A stretch of 64,000 bases of DNA from Triticum aestivum (lineage: Eukaryota > Streptophyta > Magnoliopsida > Poales > Poaceae), in the NCBI RefSeq assembly GCF_018294505.1, contig NC_057808.1:224519325-224583324 (forward strand). Reading direction: 5' to 3'. Below are positions 46,669 through 57,182 of this stretch, piece after piece. How positions within the stretch are numbered: position 1 is the first letter of the stretch; the number at the start of each line of letters is the position of its first letter. A program made the position numbers and the translations under genes. The notes beneath the pieces were generated by a model. It was not told the origin of the DNA, did not search any database, and worked only from the letters and a program-made list of their open reading frames with translations.

Positions 46669-48189
46669 TGCCAACGTTTAAAACTTGATCAAATTTGAAC
46701 GCAACATTTATCTCGCCTGAAAAGGACACCAGAGCATTATGGAAGTAAAGAACCAAAGATATAACTAGACTCACTAAGTTTTAGACGGAAGACTCATATT
46801 GAGTCCAATTTTTTATTTAGAAAATGTGGTTGAAATCCCTGGTCTCTGCATCAAAAGATGCACAAAACCATCTTTATTAAATTATTCAACAAGGATCTAA
46901 CAAAAACATACATCAAACAACCTGAAGCCACCACTTGATACGTACAAACTCGACAATGAGGGATGCCATCTAGAGCCGAGGCCATCACAGAGCCGCCCGC
47001 ATGGCATACCGGGAGCACAAATCAGGTCCAACGGGTCTGACTTTACCCTTATAAAGCCATAACCGACGCAATGAACAAAGTAACATGTTGAGATTCCCAA
47101 CTTGAGATTACAGACACATACGAAAACATAACAATAATAACATGCCATTGCAAAAGACACCGGAACCAACTAAAACTAAGTGAAGTGTTAAATCTACCAA
47201 TGTTCGCTTGATCCCAACAACATAGCCAAGCCTTCTATTGCACTGTGTCAAGAAGCTTCAAGGGGCAAAGAGTTGTCTTCTAGAATGGAATGAAATATAG
47301 AAGCTTCAAATGCTAAACCCACCAAAATTTTCCAATACAATGGCTTCTCAGTTGCACTGAAATTTCACACTTGTCCCATTCAATAGATCCTTTTTTTAAC
47401 ACCATTCAATAGATCCTTCTGAATGCAAAAAACTTGAAAGATCGAGGTCGACATAAGGAGGGGAGGGCAAATAGGCCAAGTACAAAATTTACTTTGATCA
47501 TTAGCAATTTAAGCTTTGTTGATCTAAAGTGAGAGTCTAAATATTCTACGGTGAGGTAAACAACCTATACGATGTTTAGAAAGTCAAGTGACCAAAGTAA
47601 ATAACAACTATCAGGCTACAATTAGAGTTAACCAAAGACACATGAAGACGAAGATGTATACCACTATTCAATTGCTTGAGGGGAGCTAGTCATTGTTGTA
47701 GAGGTGGGATTTCCACCAAGGAAATTCCACACCACAAAGGCCCACCTTCTTCTCCTTGAGAAGTGACCACAAAGGTGATTTCCAACCACTCGTGGTAGAC
47801 CTTGAAGTGGCCTCCAATCCTTTACAAACTTTGGGGTAAATCACAACATGATTTCTCACCGAGAACTCCTGCCGCCTACAAATCTCCAACCTCCAAAAGT
47901 AACTAGAACAAAGGGAAAGCTTGGAACTTGCTAGAATCATGAATCCAGATGGTTAAAATAGATAGGAGAAGTAGATCTATGCTTTGGTGAAATCCTCTCT
48001 CAAATACCTCAAAAATCCTACAATAAATCAGTGATTTAGAGTGGGGGAATGGTAGGGGAGTTCTTCTCAAGATCTAGTCAAGAGAGCAGTGAGGTGGTCA
48101 ACCACCTGCTGGAGCGGTAGGTGACTTGTATAACGAAGGTTGAAAATGGACATTGCGTTGCAATAAATAAGGTCCAAGACACTCCAAAC

Positions 48190-48590
48190 ATTTCAGCCCC
48201 GAGACTCCGACTCTCTTGTTACACGCAGATCAGAGGAGCAACATGGGTAGAACAAGTTGGTTCCTCGGGACAACGGCCGGAGATTCCGGGCAGAATGCCC
48301 AGAGACTCTGGCTCCAACTCGAGGGTACATGGAGAAACACCCAAAATAAATCTGAGGACTCTAACTCCGAGCCGAGGGCACCCGGATAACAAGATAGAGT
48401 CTCTAGCTAGGTATCACTCCCGAGACATAGCCCATCAGGTAAGAGGTCACCCCAGAGACTCCTAGGCAAAGTGCCCGGAGACTTCGGTGAGGCTACCCAG
48501 ATGAAATCCCGGAGTCTCTAGTTGGGGGCATCACCCCTGAGCCAGTACAAACAACCGGTAACAAGAGAGCCCGGAGACTCCGCCCCTGCA
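48190..48590. repeat. Dispersed GGAGACTC / CCGGAGACTC motif cluster
   Basis: At least eight near-copies of CCGAGACTCCG, CCAGAGACTC or CCGGAGACTC spaced 25-70 bp apart, with no constant period. No coding or hairpin explanation found. Confidence 0.6.
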
Positions 48591-49643
48591 AAAACCCTAT
48601 TTTGCTCCAAATGGTTTAAGAAGTATTGCTTCCTTTTGAGTTTTGGGCTTGGGAGAAGGAATTGGGTAAGAGTCCATGGCCCGAGCTTATTCCTTGCTTC
48701 CCAATAATCTCCTCTTAATAGTGCAAGATCCCTAATACTCAAGAAAATAAAAGAAAGGCTAAATAAAATAGCCTCCAAGATGAACTTCTTAGCATTTGAA
48801 TGTCCGACGATCCTTGATCCATGCCACTAGATAATCATGAGACTAACCCTAGAATAAAACTTTTATGCCAATATTAGTCCAACTAATTTGTCATCATCAA
48901 TACCAAAAAAATATAATTAATGGGCACATTGCACTTTTAGCAATGGGAGTGGCCCTAAACAACCAGCTAGTTCTTCACGAGCATTAAAACAACCACTTTT
49001 GTGTGAACGTAGGAAATATGAACCATATGATGAAATCCATAAGCACAAAGCTATTCAATCTTCACCATAACAACATGCAAGATCAGCTTACGACAAAGTC
49101 AATACCCAAAAATAATCACCAAAGTATAAAAAAAAACATGCATGCCATGTCTCACATGTCAACACGATCAAATTGTACCAAACTTGAGAAATAGGTGTCG
49201 ATAGCAAGCAAACATGTACTCGAGCAACAAAAAATATGACAAGAGCAACACAAAAATAAATGGGAGAGACAATGATTTATGTGGAACCCCCTTGCTCGGA
49301 ATAACCACACACGATGGCGAGCATCTTCCATTATAGAAAGGAATCAGGTACAAGGAGGAAACCAACAAGTAGGGATGCTCCAAATAACAAGTGTTAGCTC
49401 TCATATTTGGGTGGATTTGAAAGTAAAAAATCATCACTTATCTCCCTAATCTAGAACTTCCTCATGAAAAGAAAATCCGAACTCTCTCTTTGTTCTCGGG
49501 TTGGACAAGAGACATATATGGACTATCTTACAGAAAGTGATACGAGGCAAGCCGCTAGGGTGGATAACCTCACCCTGATCAAACTAGTCTTTTTCGAGCC
49601 TCCCAATTTATTTCATGTGCACTCTTTCAATTCCCAAGTCCGC

Positions 49644-52600
49644 TGTAACACCCCGCATGTAACTTGCCATTATTGTAACTCCGACTCTTGCCATTTCCGG
49701 CTATGTGATATGTTTTTCCCTCCGTTGTCGGGTTTTTGTCTTTCGTTTTGTATTTTGTCATGTCATGCATTTTCATATCATGTCATCATGTGCATTGCAT
49801 TCGCATACGTGTTCGTCTCTTGCATCCGAGCATTTTCCCCGTTGTCCGTTTTCCAATCCGGCGCTCCTATCTCCTCCGGTGCACCCCTCTAGTTTTCTTT
49901 CGTGTGCGTGTGTCAAACTTTCTCGGAATGGACCGAGGCTTGTCAAGTGGTCTTAATATACCACCCGGAGACTACCGGTCAAGTTTCGTTCCATTCGGAG
50001 GTCGTTTGGTACTCCAACGGTTAACCGGGCATCCGCAAAGTCCATTTGAGTGTCCAGCAAAACCCCCCTCCAAAACCAGCCCAAAGCCCACCAAACTCTC
50101 TTCCATGCTCTAGGTCGTTCGATCACGATCGTGTGGGCGAAAACCGCACCTCATTTGGAGTCTCCTAGCTCCCTCTACCTATTTATAAGTGGGCATCCCG
50201 AAAANNNNNNNNNNNNNNNNNNNNNNNNNNNNNNNNNNNNNNNNNNNNNNNNNNNNNNNNNNNNNNNNNNNNNNNNNNNNNNNNNNNNNNNNNNNNNNNN
50301 NNNNNNNNNNNNNNNNNNNNNNNNNNNNNNNNNNNNNNNNNNNNNNNNNNNNNNNNNNNACCGGCGCCGCTGACCGCCGCCCTCCGGGCCCCTCCTCCTC
50401 CGCCGGCGACCGCCGACCGCCGGCCCCTGCTCCTCCTCCGGCCGACGAGCTCGGGCTCGAGCGACGAGCCAGATCCGATCGAGTGGTACTGTTCCCGTTG
50501 ACTTTCGCGTCCTCTATTTCTTCCAAGTCCCAGAATTCTATCTGCATATGCTCCTGTTCCCGATGCCGTAACTTCTTGCATGTAGCTCCGATTCGCGCGT
50601 ATAATATGTCAAATTGTTCGTCTCGTGATGCTCTTCATTTTGTTCAATTTCACCATGTTCATTAGAGGTCATCTTGATGCCCAAATCTTCGTTGGAAGAG
50701 GGCTAGTTGCTGTTATTCTCTGGTTCTTGACAGAACTTGGAGATTTGTCATTTTTGTATCATTTAATCTGTGCTTCTTTTGAGCATGAGCTCTACATGTG
50801 TTTTGATGTATGCCATGCCATCTTTCCAGTGGTATAGTCCATGTATTTTTTTGATCTCTGTGGTGACTAGCACAAGCATGCAAAGTAGGCCCCGTAATAA
50901 TTCTGATTTCAGGGACTTGGTGATTTCTCTAAGTCCTAGTCTGCTGTAATTTTGTTGCCATGTAAACTTGATGCTACAGAGAGATCCATGCATATTTTGG
51001 AGATGTTCATTAAGGATGTTTTGTAGCTATAGTTGTAATTGATCCATTACTGCAATTGTGTGCAATTTTAAAGTACCATAGCATGACTCAATCTTGCTCT
51101 ACTTTTGCTATAAAATATTTCTGGCAGATTCTTAACATGATATTCATTTTTGCCAAGCTTATTGTAGTTGATACATACATGCTATGAAATTGTTCTTGCC
51201 ATGGATAGCTTCATAAACATGCCATCTTGCTGTAGGTATGCTTGGTTTGTCATGCATTGCTCTGTAGTGAGTTCATCAAGCTCACAAATAGGCCTACATA
51301 TTAATATTTCTGCCATGCTCTGTTTTCTGCCAAGTCTGAAACCTGATAACGAAACTTGCTATGTTTACATGCTTGCCATCATATCTTCTGATCCTTTTTG
51401 GCTTATGGTCAGTAAGGGACTTTTGTCATGTGCATTTAGTAGAACACTACCATGCCTTGTTTTGCTATGTTAAGTTCCTGTAGCATGTTGATTTCATGCT
51501 CTGAACATTGCTACCTGATGCTGTTTTCTGCCATGTCCAGTTTTCCACCAAGTCTGTGAACCTGTAATCTTTTGCACTTTTGCCATGCTTGTTTGAGCTT
51601 GATATGTTGTGAACTAGCCATAGCTCAGTGTTCATCTTTTGTCAAGCATCTCCTGTAGATTACTGCCATGTGCTTTGTTGCTATGTGGGGTGCTGTAGCA
51701 TTGTTGTTTGTTGCATTTTAAGTGCTATCTTGCTGTATATCGCAGATTAGTGTCATTCTTGTTTTGCTTGCCATTTGCAAACCGTGCATCCGATTCCGGT
51801 GATCTTTATATCGATTTCGACCGAAATCATCTCATCTTTCCAGTGGCATGCTTGGTTTGCCAAGTTACTGCCATGTGCATCATTTCCCTTCCGGAGCACG
51901 CATATGCATCGCATATCATATCTTGCATATCATACATGTTTTGCATTCATGGTGTTTGCGCATTTCTCGTTGTTGATTGTGGTTCCGTTTGTTTGTGTTC
52001 TTGTCTTGGGTAGAGCCGGGAGACGAGTTCGTGAACGAGGAACCTGTCGAGTACGCTTACGAGGATCAAGCTTTCGACAACTCTGAGAACCTTGCAGGCA
52101 AGATGACCACCCCTCGAAATCACTTCTATCTTTGCTATGCTAGATGTTCGCTCTATTGCCATGCTCCGCTACCTATCACTTGCTATATCATGTCTCCTAT
52201 TTCAGCCATGTTAGCCCCTAACCATCCTTTCCTAGCAAACCGTTGTTTGGCTATGTTACCGCTTTTGCTCAGCCCCTCTTATAGCGTTGCTAGTTGCAGG
52301 TGAAGTTGAAGTTTGTTCCATATCGGAACATGGATATGTTGGGATATCACAATATCTCTTATTTAATTAATGCATCTATATATTTTGGTAAAGGGTGGAA
52401 GGCCCGGCCTTATGCCTGGTGTTTTGTTCCACTCTTGCCGCCCTAGTTACTGTTATACCGGGATTATGTTCCTTGAGTTTGCGTTCCTTACGCGGTCGGG
52501 TGATTTATGGGACCCCCTTGACAGTTCGCCTTGAATAAAACTCCTCCATCAAGGCCCAACCTTGGTTTTACCATTTGCGACCTATACCTTTTTCCCCTGG

Positions 52601-53720
52601 GTTTTCTAGAGCCCGAGGGTCATCTTTATTTTAAACCCCCGGGCCAGTGTTCCTCTGAGTGCTGGTCCAAACTAGAGCCACTTGCAGCGCCACCTTGGGG
52701 AAACTCGAGGATTGGTTTTAGCTGTACGTAGTGTTCATCCGGTGTGCCCTGAGAACGAGATATGTGCAGCTCCTATCGGGATTTGTCGGCACATTCGGGC
52801 GGCTTTGCTGGTCTTGTTTTACCATTGTCGAGATGTCTTGTAAACCGGGATTCCGAGACTGATCGGGTCTTTCCGGGAGAAGGTTTATCCTTCGTTGACC
52901 GTGAGAGCTTATGATGGGCTAAGTTGGGACACCCCTGCAGGGTATTATCTTTCGAAAGCCGTGCCCGCGGTTATGAGGCAGATGGGAATTTGTTAATGTC
53001 CGGTTGTAGATAACTTGTCAGTTGACTCAATTAAAATACACCAAGTGCGTGTGTAGCCGTGATGGTCTCTTTTCGGCGGAGTCCGGGAAGTGAACACGGT
53101 CTGTGTTATGTATGACGTAAGTAGGTGTTCAGGACCTCTTCTTGGTCATTGCTAGATGACGTCCGTTCCTTTGCTTCTCTTCTCGCTCTCATTTGCGCAA
53201 GTTAGCCACCATATATGCTTTTGCCGCTGCAGCTCCACCTCTTTGCACCATCCTTTCCTACAAGCTTAAATAGTCTTGATCTCGCGGGTGTGAGATTGCT
53301 GAGTCCCCGTGACTCACAGATACTCCCAAAACAGTTGCAGGTGCCGACGATGCCAGTGCAGACGATGGCGTCGATCTCAAGTGGGAGTTCGACGAGGAAC
53401 GGGGTCGTTACTATGTGTCTTTTCCTGATGATCAGTAGTGGAGCCCAGTTGGGACGATCGGGGATCTAGCATTTGGGGTTGTCTTATTTTTCATCTGGAT
53501 TTTGACCGTAGTCGGTCTATATGATTGTATTTTGGATAATGTATGAATGATATTTATGTATTGTGTGAAGTGGCGATTGTAAGCCAACTCTTTATCCCAT
53601 TCTTGTTCATTACATGGGATTGTGTGAAGATGACCCTTCTTGCGACAAAACCACTATGCGGTTATGCCTCTAAGTCGTGCCTCGACACGTGGGAGATATA
53701 GCCGCATCGTGGGCGTTACA
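49644..53720 (+). repeat. 5' LTR, 4077 bp including a gap
   Basis: Begins TGTAACACCCCGCATG and ends GTGGGCGTTACA. Colinear with the reverse complement of 11675-15950. The promoter-like TATTTATAA is at 50180-50188, just before the assembly gap. Several ORFs inside have counterparts in the solo LTR and are not genes. Confidence 0.92.
50205..50359. other. Assembly gap inside the long LTR
   Basis: 155 undetermined bases. Alignment to the solo LTR places it in the GC-rich island that is fully sequenced at about 14980-15360 there. Confidence 1.
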
Positions 53721-53723
53721 AGT

Positions 53724-53736
53724 TGGTATCAGAGCC
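53724..53736 (+). promoter_or_regulatory. Primer-binding site, initiator tRNA-Met type
   Basis: TGGTATCAGAGCC three bases after the LTR end, complementary to the 3' end of plant initiator tRNA-Met. This defines 49644-53720 as a 5' LTR. Confidence 0.9.
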
Positions 53737-54874
53737 TTCCCCGACTTAGGAGCCCCTGCTTGATCGAATCGCTGGCGTTGTTGAGTCTAGAACAAAAATG
53801 TTTTGAGTCTTAGGATTATATATATCGGAGAGTAGGATTCTTTTTACTCCTCAGTCCCTTCGTCGCTCTGGTGAGGTCTCCTGACGTAGAAGTTTTGACT
53901 ACTCTCTCCTCAAATTTCACTAAAAAATTTTTTAGGATCACGCGGGTATCTTGGAATCGTTCCGATCGATTTGTGATGAGAACATTGTTCTTGGTGCCTC
54001 CTGACATTTAGGGGTTGTGGCAGTGTCCCGGGGAGTTGAGCTCCGAGGTGTTGTCGTCACAATTTTATCGTTGCAGTTCTGGTATACCTGAGTTTCGCCG
54101 ACATCGAAATCTCTTTTATGCAGTTGTTGGTGAGATCACCTCGACGCCACCCAGTACTGGGGCGGGAGTTCGGGAGTATTGCCATAACTTGTATAACGGA
54201 TGTTTTTCGAAGGTTGAGGTAAACGATTTCCGAAGGTTTCTTGGTTATGTGTTGACGGATGGATACAGCTGGATCTAGGGATTGCTAGTTTGGGTGATAT
54301 ATATTTTGTGTCCCCTGTATCCCCTACACCAGATTGCATAACCAGAAAGTTTCGGGAGTTTATAAGTGGGAATTCTAGTAGCCTTAGGATATCTTTCCGA
54401 CAGACGCATGATATGAGATTGGGGTTCGACGTCTAGTGGTCCGCCTGTATACGGTTGATTTTACAGTGGTCTCGTTGTGTCTTAAAGAGTCCATGGCTTT
54501 GCCGACTCGGGGACGCTTCGTATGTCATGTGCACAGCCTTGTACATGATGGTGCTGTACGATTGAGCCCGTGTGGGCCCCACCACGAAAACTTCGGACGA
54601 AATATCTATCATATGTTTGTTCTGGCTTATTCTGTAAGCCAATACTTTGTTTTATTTTGTATTGTGGTATTCGAGTTACTTCGAATTCATATGCTCATTC
54701 CATATCTTTTTCTAGTGACTTCTCAACTTATGGAAGTGTGATGATTTACTACGGAATTCATTCGTTCATCTTCGTGCGAATGTTTATTGTAAAGACTATA
54801 TGTTGCAATTTCTATCCGTTGATTCTACTTATCTTTTGTCTATCGAGATGCTAACGGATGTCACCCTCTTCAGG
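53737..54874 (+). other. Untranslated leader of the long-LTR element
   Basis: About 1.1 kb between primer site and gag start with no supported ORF of its own; such long leaders are common in plant Gypsy elements. Confidence 0.6.
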
Positions 54875-55090
54875 ATGGCTCCGCCAACGCGTCAGAATCC
54901 GGATCGCAATGAAGGGAGTCAAGCGAACCCTCCGCCACCACCTCCACCTCCGGAGGCATGGCAAGCAATCATGGCAGCCACCAACGCCAATGCTCAGATG
55001 ATTCTGCAACTCTTGCAAGAACGTACTCAAGCGCAAGGCAATCAAGGCAATCAAGGTCAAGGCAACAATCAGTTTCACTTTGGAGAACGT
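54875..55090 (+). pseudogene. gag, N-terminal fragment
   Basis: ATG 54875 gives MAPPTRQNPDRNEGSQANPP, a polyproline run, then EAWQAIMAATNANAQMILQL and a Gln/Gly/Asn-rich linker, the standard beginning of this Gypsy gag type. After about 70 residues homology stops and the same frame runs into LINE sequence. A 13-bp direct repeat GAACGTACTCAAG (55019-55031 and 55085-55097) sits at the junction. Confidence 0.75.
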
Positions 55091-55790
55091 ACTCAAGAAC
55101 GTACGAAAGTATTGGAATTGGAGAACATGGAAGACATCTTTCACATACCTCTTTCCACTCAAGCTCATCAACAATTCTTACTTCTACTCAATACTGACAA
55201 ACATCAACAAGATTTGAAAGATAAATGGATGTATCCATGGGATTCTCCACTATTCCTCTATGAAAATGTACATGATAGTTATAGGCTCAAGCAGAACACA
55301 TAAGATCTTTGGAAAGCTTTGGAGATGCTCTACGTTCTAAGATATAAAATCTTTGTTTGGCCGCTACTATATGACATGATCAAGACTAGGAACTTTCTTA
55401 ATGGAAAATCTATGTACTTGCTAAACTACAGGTGTGTTATTTGTGATGAACATGTGGCAGAATTCTTTATGAACCTTTTACGGGACGACTGATTTGCCCT
55501 CAGGTGTTGGGATCATATCACACCTTCCATAAACAGAGGCATTTCTTGATATAATGAAGTTATCCTATCAATATGAGTGTTCCTAGAAGATATTGTCGGA
55601 GACATTATTGTTATGGGGTGCATCAGAAATTAAAAAAATTGGCAACACTGCTTCACACTTTCAAGGATGGATTCACTATCTCAAGGAGGGACTTAAGATT
55701 GTAGAGATCAGATCAAACCATCGAAAGCAGTCAATATCAAGAACTAGATTGAAGTTATTCTTTAGCGCATAAATCTAACTTTTCCCCATG
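55091..55790 (+). pseudogene. LINE reverse-transcriptase C-terminal remnant (zf-RVT region)
   Basis: In one frame with stops: LENMEDIFHIPLSTQAHQQF, WMYPWDSPLFLYENVHDSYR, then RYKIFVWPLLYDMIKTRNFL and CVICDEHVAEFFMNLL, the reverse-transcriptase zinc-binding region that follows the RT of plant LINEs. Stops at 55301-55303 (TAA) and about 55489 (TGA) and later ones show decay. Polymerase and endonuclease parts are absent. Confidence 0.7.
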
Positions 55791-56578
55791 TTTCCTAGGG
55801 CTCACATTTGATAGGCCATTTATTTGACTTCTTTTCTTCCCCTTTTGTTTGCACATACACCTTTATTTAATGAAAACAACTGCATAACTATTATTCTAAG
55901 GTTTCGGGGTAAACAAACATTGTGTCTAACCAAGAGGAATCGAACTTGTTTGTGAACTTCTTGCACCAAGACTTCGGAAGCACATCATGGTATGGCAACA
56001 TCAAATGAGTTACCGAAACTAAATACAATTTTATACAATGCACAATTGTTTTGAGAAAGTAAATACATTTAATATAGTTTTGACGGTGTTATAGTGTTCT
56101 CCCTAGTGTGTTTTTTTCTTCTTTAAGAAAAGCAAAAGCTTTGCATTTTAATGCATTGATAGTAGGTGGGAGGCAACAAGTAGATATATAGTTGTGATCA
56201 AAATTTTGGTGTTTTTTGGATAGTTGCCAACCTTTTGTGCATCAATGGTCCTTATCATCTCTATTTCAATTTCCACTTAAAGTTGTCTATTTATAGACCA
56301 AAATTTGAACGGTTTAGCCAGATGTTTCACCTTTGAGATAAGGCAAAAACACCTTTGTAAGGGATTCTCCAACGACGTACCTCAAACCTCCCCTAAACGT
56401 TCGGACATGTCTGTCTAAACGTATTTTTTTGCCATCCAACACCGTCCCTCAAAGATCCGCGGACGTGTCCGAACGTCCGAAATCCAACAAACCGGTACCA
56501 AACCCCAGGGAAGTTTGCAGGCGTCTAGACTCGTTCCACACCCGCGTCCGACTACGCGGGCCCACCCTAAACCATACT
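55791..56578. other. Intergenic sequence between LINE remnant and Tat element
   Basis: AT-rich to 56340; then a GC-richer block (56340-56578) with GGACATGTC, GGACGTGTCCG and CGGACGT palindromes that looks like a decayed small DNA transposon, unclassified. 56574-56578 (ATACT) is the expected left target site of the Tat insertion; its partner is off the window. Confidence 0.45.
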
Positions 56579-57094
56579 TGTTGAGGATATAGACCTGGGG
56601 GTCACCCGCCAGGAGGGCCGGGTTACTCCAAGGATCATTACCCGAAGCCCGGAGCTAAGTTTCAGGGTAATGGGCCAGAGATGGGCTGAGACCCGGATAT
56701 AGCTCAAAGCCCGTAGTTACAATCATTGTTATAGTAGACTTGTAGTGTAAGGTAAGTATTGTTTAGAGTCCGAGCCGGACACTCTTATGAGCCGGCCGGG
56801 ACTCTAAGGGCTGCTGGGCGTCAGCCTCCTTATATAAAGGGACGACCCGGCAGCGGTTTAAGGGCGACGACAATCTCTCCGAGAGCCGGGCATAGCTGTT
56901 TAGCTCCCTGGCGATCGTAACCCTAATCAATAACACCTCGAACTGGACGTAGGCTTTTACCTTCACCGTAAGGGGCCGAACCAGTATAAACCCTCGTGTT
57001 CCTTGTCCCGCATAACCCCTTCAAGCTTCCTAGTTGCGATGGCTCCACGACTAAGTCCTAGCCCAAGGACGTCTGCCGTGACAATTCCACGATA
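56579..57094 (+). repeat. 5' LTR of the Tat-type element
   Basis: 516 bp beginning TGTTGAGGATATAG and ending CCACGATA, where an LTR should end in CA; the terminal C appears mutated to T. TATA box TATATAAA at 56831-56838. Confidence 0.85.
56831..56838 (+). promoter_or_regulatory. TATA box of the Tat LTR
   Basis: TATATAAA in the middle of the LTR, preceded by CAGCCTCCT and followed by GGGACGACCCGGC, the expected U3/R arrangement. Confidence 0.7.
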
Positions 57095-57095
57095 G

Positions 57096-57115
57096 TTGGC
57101 GCCCACCGTGGGGCC
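57096..57115 (+). promoter_or_regulatory. Primer-binding site of the Tat element
   Basis: TTGGCGCCCACCGTGGGGCC starts one base after the LTR. It is the typical position and form for grass Gypsy elements; I do not assign the tRNA. Confidence 0.7.
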
Positions 57116-57182
57116 AGCGCACGGTGGATTTGAGTTCTTGAAGGGCAGCTTCGAAGGGCTCAAGGGATACGCTGTGGGCCGG

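Larger units (their letters stand above)
45421..49643. other. Unclassified intergenic DNA
   Basis: No supported gene. 46340-46680 has repeated TGACAATTTTAGTTG-like text and a 63-bp duplication. 46880-47170 reads like a decayed repeat. 47640-48800 contains many GGAGACTC motifs and resembles a mid-repetitive wheat repeat. 49190-49450 resembles LTR leader text but lacks ends. Nothing diagnostic of a family was found. Confidence 0.5.
49644..55090 (+). mobile_element. Long-LTR retrotransposon, 5' part only
   Basis: 5' LTR 49644-53720, initiator-tRNA primer site, 1.15-kb leader, first about 70 codons of gag, then a break into unrelated LINE sequence near 55090. Protease, RT, integrase and the 3' LTR are missing. 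Same family as the solo LTR at 11675-15950, in the opposite orientation. The gag start resembles Gypsy gag. Confidence 0.85.

Noticed and set aside
46897..47169. 90-codon minus-strand ORF with a Cys-rich hydrophobic start
   Set aside because: No family resemblance, no promoter or homologous copy in the window; it looks like chance in a decayed repeat.
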